Shown: piece by piece, positions 1-8,010 of the stretch
How positions within the stretch are numbered: position 1 is the stretch's first letter
How the letters are laid out: every line of letters begins with the position of its first letter
NCBI GenBank assembly: GCA_016706275.1
Contig: JADJJY010000003.1
Location: forward strand, 372,001 to 436,000
DNA length: 64,000 nucleotides
DNA from: Chloracidobacterium sp.
GTDB lineage: Bacteria > Acidobacteriota > Blastocatellia > Pyrinomonadales > Pyrinomonadaceae
Direction of reading: 5' to 3'
Position numbers and translations under genes: made by a program
Notes under the pieces: model-generated
What the model was told of the DNA's origin: nothing
Database searches by the model: none
The model's input: the letters and a program-made list of their open reading frames with translations, nothing else

Positions 1-751
1 CGCGTGAGCCGACCGCGAGCATCTGGCCGCGCGGGTCGCAGAAATAGCTCTGACCGTAAAACTCGCCGATGTTCCAAGGGGCCTCGGTACCGACGCGGTT
101 GATGGCTCCGACAAAATATCCGTTCGCAACGGCGTGAGCAGGCTGCTCAAGTTTCCAGAGATATTCCGACAGGCCTGCGACGGTCGCAGACGGATTAAAG
201 ATGATCTCGGCGCCGTTCAAACCGAGACATCTTGCCCCTTCGGGGAAATGCCGATCGTAACAAATATAAACTCCGATCCGCGCGTACGCCGTATCAAAGC
301 ACGGATAACCGAGATTGCCGGGCCTAAAGTAAAACTTTTCCCAAAACCCGGGAGCGACGTGCGGGATATGTGTCTTGCGGTACTTGCCAAGATATGTGCC
401 GTCTGCATCGATAACAGCGGCGGTGTTGTAATAGACGCCCGTCTGCTCCTCTTCATAGATCGGAACGACGATGACCATGCCGTGCTGTTTCGCGACCTCT
501 TGCATCAGCTTTACCGTCGGGCCGTCAGGAATGCGTTCGACAGCCTCATACCAGCGTGTCGTCTGCTCGGCACAAAAATACGGCATTGTGAAAACCTCTT
601 GAAAACAGAGCATCTGCACGCCCTGACGTGCAGCATCCTCGACCATCGTCATCTGATGATCGATATTTGCTTTGCGGATCTGCTCGATCGGAGCATCCGT
701 CGGGGCAACGTTGTGAGCCTGTATCAGGCCGGCTTTTACTATTCTCGACAT
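1..751 (-). CDS. beta-ureidopropionase (N-carbamoyl-beta-alanine amidohydrolase), 3' end missing
   Basis: A nitrilase-superfamily amidase that would split N-carbamoyl-beta-alanine into beta-alanine, CO2 and ammonia, the third step of reductive pyrimidine breakdown. The 250 visible codons hold the full catalytic triad: Glu52 (CFQEVF), Lys126 (GKYRKTHIPH) and Cys164 (VYICYDRHFPEGAR). The ATG is preceded by AGAGGTG at good spacing. The frame is open to the window edge, so the last part (about 40 residues if of usual length) lies outside. It starts 21 bases after the cytochrome gene and is the last visible gene of the operon with the dehydrogenase and NCS1 permease. N-carbamoylputrescine amidase is the closest alternative; the hydantoinase, dehydrogenase and permease nearby favour the pyrimidine role. 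Confidence 0.88.
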   Translation of the reverse strand, partial: MSRIVKAGLIQAHNVAPTDAPIEQIRKANIDHQMTMVEDAARQGVQMLCFQEVFTMPYFCAEQTTRWYEAVERIPDGPTVKLMQEVAKQHGMVIVVPIYEEEQTGVYYNTAAVIDADGTYLGKYRKTHIPHVAPGFWEKFYFRPGNLGYPCFDTAYARIGVYICYDRHFPEGARCLGLNGAEIIFNPSATVAGLSEYLWKLEQPAHAVANGYFVGAINRVGTEAPWNIGEFYGQSYFCDPRGQMLAVGSR

Positions 752-772
752 TCCCTTTTCACCTCTTGTCTT

Positions 773-1846
773 TTATTTCGGCTGAGCAAATTTCGAGTCA
801 TCCACCGCGACATTCTTAACCTCGGTGATCTTTCGAACCCAACTGATATTCGGCACTGCAAACCGCGTGGTGGCCGGCAGTTTGACGCCGCCAAAATCTT
901 TGAAATCGCTGTAATCGACCTGATACTGAAACTGTCCAAGTATGGTCATCGACGAAGCGATACGGCGAACGAGCGAACCAGTCGCCACGTCGAAAACCAG
1001 ACGCTCACGCTGATTGTCAGCGGTCGTTGCCTGTACGATGTAAACGTCGCGGCCGTCGATCCGATCCATAAATCTGTAATCGAGCTTCGCGTAAACCGAC
1101 TTAAGATCCGGATTCGCAAACAGCATTGCGTCCCGTTTTATCTGGTCGATCTCTGACGCTTTGAGTTCAATAGGATCGTTGCCGCCGCGTTTCCACGCGC
1201 TCTTGCCGTCAAATACTTCGGTCACAACATAGTCTGCGTATTTGAGTTCCGAACGGAACTTGCCGCCCTTTTGCCATATCTCTTCAGGTTCGATTGTTTT
1301 ACCATCTGTCTCGATTCTGTTGGCCTTGATCTGCCTGGATGCGACTTTCGCAAGACTGTCTTTTGTCCCAATCGAAGCGGCGTATTTCGTCAGAATATCA
1401 TCGATCAAAGGTTTTACAGCAGGCTGTTTTGGCCTTTCAACGGGAGCCGTAGGCAGGAGGTTTGGAACTGCGACCGGCCTTTCGCGGCCGTTGTGGCAGG
1501 TGTTACATGAGACTTCGGGCTTGCCTTCGAAAAACTGTTTGTTGAGCGCAAATGTCATCTCAAGCATCTTACGCGCCGCTAGTTTGTGGTCGTTCGTGTC
1601 TTTCTCAAAATCCTTATCGCCCGCGGCATGACATCCGGCACAATTAAATCCTAGCGAAGCCGACATCATGTTCATCACCTGGCCCATCTGATCGGCGGGC
1701 ATATCTGTCAGAACTTTGATGTTCTTAAATTTCTGCCCTGCCGTTACCGTCTGAGTCTGTGCGTCTACTCGCAGCGACTTTAAAGCCAGTGCTGCAAACA
1801 ATGCAACGCCAAGTACAATGACCAATAATTTCAGTTTTTGTTTCAT
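773..1846 (-). CDS. exported diheme c-type cytochrome (reaction-centre cytochrome c-like domain)
   Basis: 357 residues. An N-terminal signal/anchor (about residues 6-25, ending near VDAQ) is followed by two haem-binding motifs, CAGCH (69-73) and CNTCH (114-118), with spacing and flanking Met-rich helices (MPADQMGQVMNMMS) like the cytochrome subunit of photosynthetic reaction centres. Acidobacteria carry many such proteins without photosynthesis. The remaining 230 residues have no haem motif and resemble a periplasmic lipoprotein-type beta domain (GGVKLPATTRFAVP near the end). The gene starts 10 bases after the dehydrogenase and sits between two pyrimidine-degradation enzymes. A role as periplasmic electron carrier is inferred; its substrate or partner is unknown. 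Confidence 0.8.
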   Translation of the reverse strand: MKQKLKLLVIVLGVALFAALALKSLRVDAQTQTVTAGQKFKNIKVLTDMPADQMGQVMNMMSASLGFNCAGCHAAGDKDFEKDTNDHKLAARKMLEMTFALNKQFFEGKPEVSCNTCHNGRERPVAVPNLLPTAPVERPKQPAVKPLIDDILTKYAASIGTKDSLAKVASRQIKANRIETDGKTIEPEEIWQKGGKFRSELKYADYVVTEVFDGKSAWKRGGNDPIELKASEIDQIKRDAMLFANPDLKSVYAKLDYRFMDRIDGRDVYIVQATTADNQRERLVFDVATGSLVRRIASSMTILGQFQYQVDYSDFKDFGGVKLPATTRFAVPNISWVRKITEVKNVAVDDSKFAQPK

Positions 1847-1856
1847 TTCAATTCGG

Positions 1857-3314
1857 TTAACTCATCCAATTGACGCCCGCTTCGGGATTCCATTTGGTGG
1901 TAGTTTTCTTTAATTTTGTCCAAAATTCGATCGAGCTTTTGCCTGTGATGTCGTTCGCACCAAACCGGGAATCATTCCAGCCGCCGAATGAAAATGGTTC
2001 ACGTGGAACCGGCACACCGATATTCACACCGATCATGCCCGCACTCGCATGTTCCATCACATAACGGGCAAGCCCGCCGCTTTGTGTAAACACCGCCGCT
2101 GCATTGCCGTATGGATTTTCGTTCTCGATCTTTAAGGCCTCGTCGAGCGTGTCGGTCCGCATGATCGAGATAACCGGCCCGAAAATCTCCTCGGTCGCTA
2201 CTGACATCCCGGGCGTAACGAAGTCGATCACGGTCGGCCCGACGTAGGTTCCGCTCTCTTTACCCTCGACAACGGCACCACGGCCGTCAACCAGGATCTT
2301 GGCGCCGTTGCGTTCGGCCTCGGTAATATAATCCTCGATACGCGTCTTTGCCGCCTGTGAGATCACAGCCCCAAGGTTCTGGCCGGGCACGATCTTGCGA
2401 GCCTCCACGCAGATCTGATCAATGATCGGGTCGACATCCCCCACCGCTAGCATCGCCGACGCAGCCATACATCGCTGGCCTGCGCAGCCTGACATAGACG
2501 CGGTAACGTTAGACGCGGTCATTGACGGATTAGCATCAGGCAGGACAAAGAGGTGGTTTTTGGCTCCGCCCAACGAGACACAGCGTTTCAGAGTATGTGT
2601 GCTCTGCTGATAAACAAGCTTTGCGACCTTTGTCGAGCCGACAAAACTTACCGCCTCGATATCCGCGTGAGCACAAATGCCCTCGACGATCTCTTTGCCG
2701 CCGTTTATCACGTTGAAAACTCCGTCGGGCAATCCCGCATCTTTCAAAAGCTGCGCCATTCTAAGTGCCGATAGCGGCACGAGTTCGGACGGCTTCATTA
2801 TCATCGTGTTGCCGAGAACCAGAGCATTCGGCATCGTCCAGTTCGGCACCATCAGCGGAAAATTGAACGGGGCGATCGACGCCACGACGCCGACGGGGAA
2901 ATGCTCGATCCTGCACTCGACTCCACGGCTGACCTCCAAAACTTCGTTAGAAACAAGCTGCGGCATAGAGCACGCAAATTCGGTCAGCTCGATGCTCTTA
3001 TCAACCTCAGCCTTTGCCTCATCCCAAGTCTTGCCGTTTTCCTCCGTGATCAATGCGGTCAACTCGTCCGAGTTCTGTTCCAGCAAATTACGGTAACGGA
3101 AAAAAACCTGAACTCGCTCCTTGATCGGCTGATGCCCCCACGATTCCGATGCGGCCTTTGCAGACGCAACTGCTTTGTTCAGCTCATCAACGGTCGACAT
3201 CGGCACCGTCGATAATAAATTGCCGTCCAGCGGCGACGTGACATCGAGATCATTTCCAGAGGTGCTATCGACAAACTCGCCATCATAAAAATTTTTAACT
3301 CTTTGATACTTCAT
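1857..3314 (-). CDS. mmsA: CoA-acylating (methyl)malonate-semialdehyde dehydrogenase
   Basis: Oxidises malonate semialdehyde or methylmalonate semialdehyde with NAD and CoA to acetyl- or propionyl-CoA plus CO2. The 485 residues match family length. The family hallmark GCAGQRCMA carries the catalytic Cys282, and the aldehyde dehydrogenase motifs PFNFPLMVP and FVGSTKVAK are present. These distinguish it from ordinary aldehyde dehydrogenases, which use a Glu that this subfamily lacks. Its start overlaps the end of the NCS1 permease by 20 bases, so the two are likely co-translated. In this operon it would consume the semialdehyde formed by transamination of beta-alanine or beta-aminoisobutyrate. 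Confidence 0.93.
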   Translation of the reverse strand: MKYQRVKNFYDGEFVDSTSGNDLDVTSPLDGNLLSTVPMSTVDELNKAVASAKAASESWGHQPIKERVQVFFRYRNLLEQNSDELTALITEENGKTWDEAKAEVDKSIELTEFACSMPQLVSNEVLEVSRGVECRIEHFPVGVVASIAPFNFPLMVPNWTMPNALVLGNTMIMKPSELVPLSALRMAQLLKDAGLPDGVFNVINGGKEIVEGICAHADIEAVSFVGSTKVAKLVYQQSTHTLKRCVSLGGAKNHLFVLPDANPSMTASNVTASMSGCAGQRCMAASAMLAVGDVDPIIDQICVEARKIVPGQNLGAVISQAAKTRIEDYITEAERNGAKILVDGRGAVVEGKESGTYVGPTVIDFVTPGMSVATEEIFGPVISIMRTDTLDEALKIENENPYGNAAAVFTQSGGLARYVMEHASAGMIGVNIGVPVPREPFSFGGWNDSRFGANDITGKSSIEFWTKLKKTTTKWNPEAGVNWMS

Positions 3315-4794
3315 TATTTCCTTCTATCCGCGGCGGAATTACCGCCATCAAACCCCAATGTACGATAAATGCCACGCCAAACCCGACAAACCAGCCATAA
3401 TCGTAAAGCGCACTGAGAGTTGGAATTATCAACCCTATCCACGCAAAAAAGCAACCCAAAAGCGTCGCAACGACCGCCCGCCAGTTCCAGCCGCCGTAAA
3501 TTCCCTTGCTGCGGTAGAGATCGCCCAGATTTAGGTCTTTCCGTCGAATGAGCCAATAGTCGGCTATCAACACGCCTGCGATCGAGCCAAGGCCGCCCGA
3601 ATATCCGACCAGCCAGCCGAAAATATAGCCAGTTGGGTCTGCAAGCAGTTTCCATGGCATCATCAGAATGCCGATGATACCGGTGATAAGGCCGCCGGTT
3701 CGGAATGAGATAAGCTTTGGGAATGCGTTGGCAAAATCGTTTGCAGGTGACACGACATTGGCCGCAATATTTACCGAAAGAGTAGCAACAACGATCGTAA
3801 ACATCGAGATCGCAACAACAATAGGTTGCGAAAACTGGCCCACAAGTTTGACTGGATCCCACGCATCTGCCGGATTCATGTGTGGGAATACCACCACCGC
3901 CGCCGACGTGATCAAAATACCCATTGCCGCAAATACGACCATCGTCGTCGGGAGAGCGACAACTTGTCCGACTGCCTGTTCTTTCTGACTCTTACCAAAC
4001 CGTGTAAAGTCCGGCATATTGAGCGAAAGCGTCGCCCAGAAACCGATCATTGCGGTCAGGCTGGGTATAAAAACCGGCCAAAACTCTCCGAAAGTGTGAA
4101 ATTTTCCGGGCTCATGCAAAAGAAAGCCGATTCCGCCCGCTTGATACAATATCCAGCCGAGCAAAACCGCGGTCATGATCAAAACGTATGGTGCGGCCCA
4201 ATTCTCAACAACGCGGAGCAGATCCATGCCGCGATAGATGATGACAATATTCAGCCCCCAAAACAACATGAACGACAACCATTCGGTCGGCGAGTGTCCG
4301 CCAATTGGCCCGCCAAGCAGCGTCGCCCAACCCGGGATGAACGCCGCAAAGAAAGTCTGCAAAGCCTGTCCGCCGATCCACGCCTGAATCCCGAACCATC
4401 CGCACGCGACGATCGCTCGCATTAATGCCGGCAGATTTGAGCCGAATGTGCCGTAGCTCGCACGGGCAAAAACGGGAAACGGAATGCCGTATTTTGTGCC
4501 GGGATGCGAATTGAGCAATATCGGTGCGAGAACGATGATGTTCCCGAGCAGGATCGTGAGCAACGCCTGCCACCAGTTCATACCCGCCGAGATCAGCCCC
4601 GACGCCATCATATACGTCGGTATGCAATGTGCCATCGATATCCACAACGCAGCATAGTTATAGGTTGTCCAATTGCGTTTCGCGACCGGAACCGGTGCAA
4701 GGTCCTCGTTATAAAGCGCCGAACCCTCGATCTCTCTGAGAGCTTCTTCCTTTAGCTCGACGCGTCCGTCTGCATGCTGAATTGTCTCGATCAT
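3295..4794 (-). CDS. NCS1-family permease (uracil/allantoin/hydantoin type)
   Basis: 499 residues with about 12 hydrophobic helices. The start contains the NCS1 signature region (NEDLAPVPVAKRNWTTYNYAALWISM), typical of cation-coupled transporters for nucleobases, hydantoins and allantoin in the inner membrane. Other NCS1-like stretches are GIPFPVFARASYGTFG and NMPDFTRFGKSQKEQ. It is the first gene of the operon leading to the dehydrogenase, cytochrome and ureidopropionase. Uracil, thymine or dihydropyrimidine is therefore the likely substrate, although the binding residues cannot be read with certainty. The leader upstream contains the broken zinc-ribbon start described next. Confidence 0.92.
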   Translation of the reverse strand: MIETIQHADGRVELKEEALREIEGSALYNEDLAPVPVAKRNWTTYNYAALWISMAHCIPTYMMASGLISAGMNWWQALLTILLGNIIVLAPILLNSHPGTKYGIPFPVFARASYGTFGSNLPALMRAIVACGWFGIQAWIGGQALQTFFAAFIPGWATLLGGPIGGHSPTEWLSFMLFWGLNIVIIYRGMDLLRVVENWAAPYVLIMTAVLLGWILYQAGGIGFLLHEPGKFHTFGEFWPVFIPSLTAMIGFWATLSLNMPDFTRFGKSQKEQAVGQVVALPTTMVVFAAMGILITSAAVVVFPHMNPADAWDPVKLVGQFSQPIVVAISMFTIVVATLSVNIAANVVSPANDFANAFPKLISFRTGGLITGIIGILMMPWKLLADPTGYIFGWLVGYSGGLGSIAGVLIADYWLIRRKDLNLGDLYRSKGIYGGWNWRAVVATLLGCFFAWIGLIIPTLSALYDYGWFVGFGVAFIVHWGLMAVIPPRIEGNNEVSKS

Positions 4795-4831
4795 AAGCTA
4801 ATTCTCCCTTACATTCAGGGCATCGTTTCAT
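4795..4831 (-). pseudogene. fragment of a zinc-ribbon protein start (MKRCPEC)
   Basis: An ATG opens a frame reading MKRCPECKGELAYD, the typical beginning of acidobacterial zinc-ribbon proteins. The second Cys pair never follows. The frame runs on antisense-free into the NCS1 gene in another frame. It is the same gene start as the one at 5852, sharing 19 identical bases. It is read as the leftover of a deletion or recombination, not a working gene. Confidence 0.5.
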
Positions 4832-4834
4832 AGG
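4816..4834 (-). repeat. 19-bp direct repeat, copy 1
   Basis: CAGGGCATCGTTTCATAGG on the plus strand is identical to 5837-5855. Each copy is the first codons of a zinc-ribbon gene. The pair brackets the PEGA fragment and CIA30 gene, so the roughly 1-kb segment could have arrived or been rearranged by recombination between paralogous gene starts. Confidence 0.8.
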
Positions 4835-4836
4835 GT

Positions 4837-4950
4837 CTAATCGTAATGTCTATTCTTGACCTCAGTACCGGCAAACTTTCCGTTAATTTCAATGTCCGCC
4901 CCGCTCGGAATTGATTGAAAGGTAACTGCTGATGTAGATTCGGTTCCGCC
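4837..4950 (-). pseudogene. PEGA-domain fragment
   Basis: After the CIA30 stop codon the same frame continues for about 40 codons to a TAG. It reads VTFQSIPSGADIEINGKFAG, which is the core of a PEGA domain (a surface/lipoprotein beta module: hydrophobic strand, S-x-PxGA, DGKxxG). The match ends abruptly after FAGTE where the second half of the domain should follow. There is no start codon or ribosome site of its own. It is interpreted as a decayed piece of a gene that probably carried a zinc ribbon and PEGA domain. Confidence 0.6.
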
Positions 4951-4965
4951 GGTGTTGGGCAGGCG

Positions 4966-5571
4966 TCATTGTTGGTCGCTCCAATACCGGATGTAATCCA
5001 CCTCCAGCCGGAACTCCCCATCCTGACCGTCCGCCATATAGAGCGCCACGCCCTGGATGCGCGCCAGGTCGATGGGCGGCGCATTCACTGCCTGCCCGAA
5101 GATCGTGCTACGCAGAGCGGTAAACGGCACGCGCACCAGCGTCCATTCCGCTGAAGTCTCGAAGGCGGCCCGGCGCGACACGCTGCGGCCATTTCCTCGA
5201 GACCCATCGTCCAGCTCCACCTCGAAACGCCGCCCGCTGCCACGGACCCGAAGCTCCACACCAGCATAGCCCGTCAGGTCCACCTGACGTCGCGCCCGCA
5301 CCAGCGTGAATCCGCCTCCCCGCGTCACGAGCGTGCCGGTGAAGAGCAGGGTGCCGTTCTCCACCGTCACGAACCCCGCCGATCGTCCGCCCATCACGCC
5401 ATCGTTGGTCACCGTCCATTCCGCCTCGTCGGCACGGTCGAACGAGAACAGCGTCATCGCAGGGTTCGCAATATCCGGTTTTTTCTGTGCGCTACACTTG
5501 GGGACAATCATAACGAAGCAAGTTAGTACGATGCAGATAAGAATACATATCTTCAGTTTGCTAAAACTCAT
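4966..5571 (-). CDS. CIA30-family protein with signal peptide
   Basis: 201 residues from the inner ATG (MSFSKLKICILIC); a start nine codons earlier is possible but would lengthen the signal. A signal peptide ends near KCSAQ. The mature part is a CIA30-like beta-sandwich (carbohydrate-binding-like fold): FSFDRADEAEWTVTNDGVMGG, then GGGFTLVRARR and LARIQGVALYMADGQ. In mitochondria the namesake helps complex I assembly; bacterial members are mostly uncharacterised exported proteins, so no function is assigned. The coding part is visibly richer in G+C than its neighbours (many CGG/CGC/CTG codons) and is flanked by gene fragments, suggesting an inserted segment. Confidence 0.8.
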   Translation of the reverse strand: MSFSKLKICILICIVLTCFVMIVPKCSAQKKPDIANPAMTLFSFDRADEAEWTVTNDGVMGGRSAGFVTVENGTLLFTGTLVTRGGGFTLVRARRQVDLTGYAGVELRVRGSGRRFEVELDDGSRGNGRSVSRRAAFETSAEWTLVRVPFTALRSTIFGQAVNAPPIDLARIQGVALYMADGQDGEFRLEVDYIRYWSDQQ

Positions 5572-5621
5572 AGTGACTCCTGTGACTAACCGTAACAATT
5601 TATCCTTTACGCTCTTGCCTT

Positions 5622-5852
5622 CTACAGCATTAAGGGTGCATTGGCGTCTAACGACAAGTTAACCGTGTCGCGAAAGTCGGTGGATGGCGATCTTCGAGCG
5701 GACAAGCAGGAGCGCAGCTCCCATCTTTGTTTTCTATTCCGGGATCCCGACTCGTCTGACCTGGCCGGGCCGTAGAGCAGTTCAGTTCCGTCATCCAGAC
5801 AGAACATCATCGTGTTGTCGTATTCTCTACCGCATGCAGGGCATCGTTTCAT
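5622..5852 (-). pseudogene. truncated zinc-ribbon protein
   Basis: Begins MKRCPACGREYDNTMMFCLD, a treble-clef-like ribbon (Cys4, Cys7, Cys18 visible) used at the start of acidobacterial regulatory/TPR proteins. The family-like sequence stops after DDGTELLYGPARSDE. From there to the TAG the 40 residues look random (SRNRKQRWELRSCLSARRSP). Full relatives are hundreds of residues long, so this is a 5' remnant. Its first bases are the second copy of the 19-bp repeat. Confidence 0.65.
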
Positions 5853-5855
5853 AGG
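5837..5855 (-). repeat. 19-bp direct repeat, copy 2
   Basis: Identical to 4816-4834 (see that entry). It covers codons 1-5 and the bases just before the start of the truncated zinc-ribbon gene. Confidence 0.8.
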
Positions 5856-5883
5856 TTTTTGCGATTGGAATTAGCACACCATT

Positions 5884-6698
5884 CTAACCCATTTTTTGCC
5901 ATTTTGTGCGAGTATAGGCAATCCTGAAGCCATTCTTTTGAGCGTTTTTCTGTGACTGGCTGCCGGGTGATGCACCCATGATCGCGAGTGTACATCCATT
6001 TTCACGGGCATGCCGCAAACGCCCTTCGAGCAGAGCACTTTGGGCACCTTGATTGCGGCCCTCGGGAATAGTGCTTGCCCCAGCCAGCAGGGCGACGGCG
6101 TCGTAGATCAAAAGAGCTCCGGTGGAAATGGGCTTGCCGTCGAGCTCCGCAATGTAGGGGAACGCATCGGCACATTGAGCACCGATCCGGCAAAACCTGA
6201 ACATAAAATCTTCCATACCGGGCATCTCCGTACTCCAACCGCTGGCGGCAGTTCGTTTCAAATATCTGCTTCGTCACTGTTGATAACACGTGTGGTTATT
6301 TTCGGGTTCAATGGGCGAGCGGACGGAGCCTGTTTATCTAACGGGAGATACATCACACTCGTCAATTCCATCGGTTGATAGCCACGTCGGTTGAGCAATG
6401 CCATGAGCGATGCGTCGGCCAGCGGGCTTACCTCGTGAAAGACCGGCGCGTCGTGTTTTTTGAAAAATTCCTCGATCGTGTCCATCTCAACATCCGTGAT
6501 CTCATCAAAAACTCCAAGCCCGAATGTCTGCGTCAGCGGTGACTCGACACCGTCAAACATTGCATAAACGCCAGCAACCTCGATCCACTCAGCGCCGCTG
6601 TCGGGATCGAGTCTTGCATGTGTTTCGACGAAATCCGCATTAGAGCGAGCCTCGGTGCGTTCTAGTTTTTGAGAAAACTCTCTGTCTATATAGATCAT
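5884..6698 (-). pseudogene. GNAT N-acetyltransferase broken by a one-base frameshift
   Basis: The first frame runs from ATG 6698 (MIYIDREFSQKLERTEA) to a TGA at 6258, ending NSDEADI. The second frame continues exactly where the protein should: AASGWSTEMPGMEDFMFRF through GASTIPEGRNQGAQSALL (the acetyl-CoA-binding R-x2-G-A motif) to NGFRIAYTRTKWQKMG. Adding one G at the TTTGAAA junction would join them as DIW-KRTAASGW, a 271-residue protein like known two-lobed GNATs. An ATGA overlap at 6258-6261 could also allow two polypeptides. A real mutation, a sequencing error or slippage at the run cannot be told apart from the sequence. Confidence 0.75.
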
Positions 6699-6846
6699 TT
6701 GTATTTGCTTTGGATGCCCGGCAATTATAGGACAAAACGATGATTTTTCGAAAAAACCATGCGGTAATTCAAACTTTTGCGGGGATTTGGTTAGAATGTT
6801 GAAAGCGTTCCAACTCTTATTAGTGTTTAAAAAGGAGACAAATATT

Positions 6847-7386
6847 TTGAAAAAACAATTCCAATTGATACTCACCATTGCGGCCATCGGCGGAGCCGCG
6901 CTAATGATCGCATGTGATCAGATAGACGAAGCCAATGCTCTGATCAACGCCTCGAACCAAAAAGTGCTTGAGGCTCAAAAGATCTTTGAAAAAGCCAACG
7001 CGGATAGCGACGCTCTGCTCGCGGGCGAGGTCGATGATCTGAAGACGAAAAATCAGGCCAAGGCTAAAGAGACGATCGCCGCCTATGAAAAAGCAGGCGA
7101 GATGTTTAAGGCAGCGGCCAAGGATTTTGACGACGCCGGCAAACTAAAACTCAGCGACAAGCTCAAAACCTATGTTGGCTTAAAATCCAAACAGCTCGTC
7201 AAGACCGGCGAGTATGTTGCGTCGCTCAAGGACGGCCTACAGGTGCTGATGTCCGCTACCGTAGCGGATATGGAAAAGAAAATGAACGACTACAAGACAA
7301 AGAACGAGGCTCTTTCCAAAGAAGTGGACGATCTCGCCGCACAGGTCAAAAAGTTTGAGGACGAAAACAAGGACATCATCAAATAG
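6847..7386 (+). CDS. helical lipoprotein (unknown function)
   Basis: Start taken as TTG 6847, nine bases after AAGGAG (6832-6837); an upstream ATG at 6787 has no ribosome site and would spoil the signal. The 179 residues begin with a lipoprotein signal whose lipobox is LMIAC, so Cys would be lipidated and exported. The mature part is almost wholly charged alpha-helix (KVLEAQKIFEKAN, EKKMNDYKTKNEALSKEVDD), ending in a coiled-coil-like stretch. No enzyme motif is seen. It is divergent from the acetyltransferase remnant and closed by the terminator at 7407. Confidence 0.8.
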   Translation: MKKQFQLILTIAAIGGAALMIACDQIDEANALINASNQKVLEAQKIFEKANADSDALLAGEVDDLKTKNQAKAKETIAAYEKAGEMFKAAAKDFDDAGKLKLSDKLKTYVGLKSKQLVKTGEYVASLKDGLQVLMSATVADMEKKMNDYKTKNEALSKEVDDLAAQVKKFEDENKDIIK

Positions 7387-7406
7387 TTAGTGTTGATAGA
7401 AAACAT

Positions 7407-7446
7407 GGTCCGCTGGCGAATAAGTATTCGGCAGCGGATCTTTTTA
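7407..7446. terminator. bidirectional rho-independent terminator
   Basis: Arms 7407-7420 and 7427-7440 pair over 14 bases with few mismatches around loop TAAGTA, followed on the plus strand by TTTTTATTT. It lies between convergent genes (lipoprotein, plus; GTP cyclohydrolase-like, minus). Confidence 0.8.
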
Positions 7447-7962
7447 TTTGGCGGCGGCGAGCGCACGAAACCCCGCTATTGTTATTCCAGCGTTTTCGAG
7501 ATCACGACCCTTTGACGTATTGCCCGTCAACAGAGTAACTGACCGTACACCCAGTTCTGCAAGAATGTCCGCCGCCGGGCGATATTCGCGGGCGTCCGCT
7601 GCAAATCCGGCCTCAACATATGCATCGGCCTGGCTCATTCCCGCTTTTTTGAACGGGATACTCTTCATCAACGCGAGATGTCCGTTTCCCTTGCCCTCCT
7701 GATCGAGGTAAACGACCACACCTTTTCCTGCTTGTTGAATTGCGGCCTGAGCAGCGGCCATTTCATCGGCACATTCACATTCGACGCTGTTAAAAACGTG
7801 TCCGCCGATACAAGCGGAATGAATGCGGCAAAGTACATTTTCGCCACCCGTCACGTCGCCGAAGACGAGGGCGATCGACTCGGCTTGGCCGTCGTAATAA
7901 AGGACCTCGGTAAAGACCCCGTATTTAGTCTTAAGGTCTCTTTCGACAAGGCGAATGGTCAT
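7444..7962 (-). CDS. GTP cyclohydrolase II-like protein (short form)
   Basis: RibA catalyses GTP to diamino-ribosylamino-pyrimidinone phosphate, the first step to riboflavin. Visible here: RIHSACIGGHVF, then SVECEC (the three zinc Cys of RibA), YLDQEGKGNGH (RibA: RQEGRxIG) and GFAADAREYR, keeping the Asp and Arg that act in catalysis. Departures are LLTGNTSKG where RibA has LLTNNPxK, and a C-terminus that stops about 25 residues early. At 172 residues with no DHBP synthase domain it may be a RibA paralogue with another pyrimidine/purine ring-opening role; a RibA homologue (URC1) acts in one uracil catabolic route. Canonical riboflavin function is possible but not assured. Confidence 0.75.
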   Translation of the reverse strand: MTIRLVERDLKTKYGVFTEVLYYDGQAESIALVFGDVTGGENVLCRIHSACIGGHVFNSVECECADEMAAAQAAIQQAGKGVVVYLDQEGKGNGHLALMKSIPFKKAGMSQADAYVEAGFAADAREYRPAADILAELGVRSVTLLTGNTSKGRDLENAGITIAGFRALAAAK

Positions 7963-8010
7963 TCCTAATAATTTACTCTTTACTCCTAAACGATGGCTAG
8001 CCCGATCACC

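Noticed and set aside
134..1156. A 340-codon open frame on the plus strand
   Set aside because: It lies opposite the ureidopropionase and cytochrome genes, both with clear motifs, and its translation has no family features.
773..1846. Photosynthetic reaction-centre cytochrome subunit
   Set aside because: Only two haem motifs are present and there are no reaction-centre or pigment genes in the window.
4837..5571. CIA30-PEGA fusion by TGA readthrough or selenocysteine
   Set aside because: The frame is continuous across the TGA, but the PEGA domain itself is incomplete and no SECIS-like hairpin is seen.
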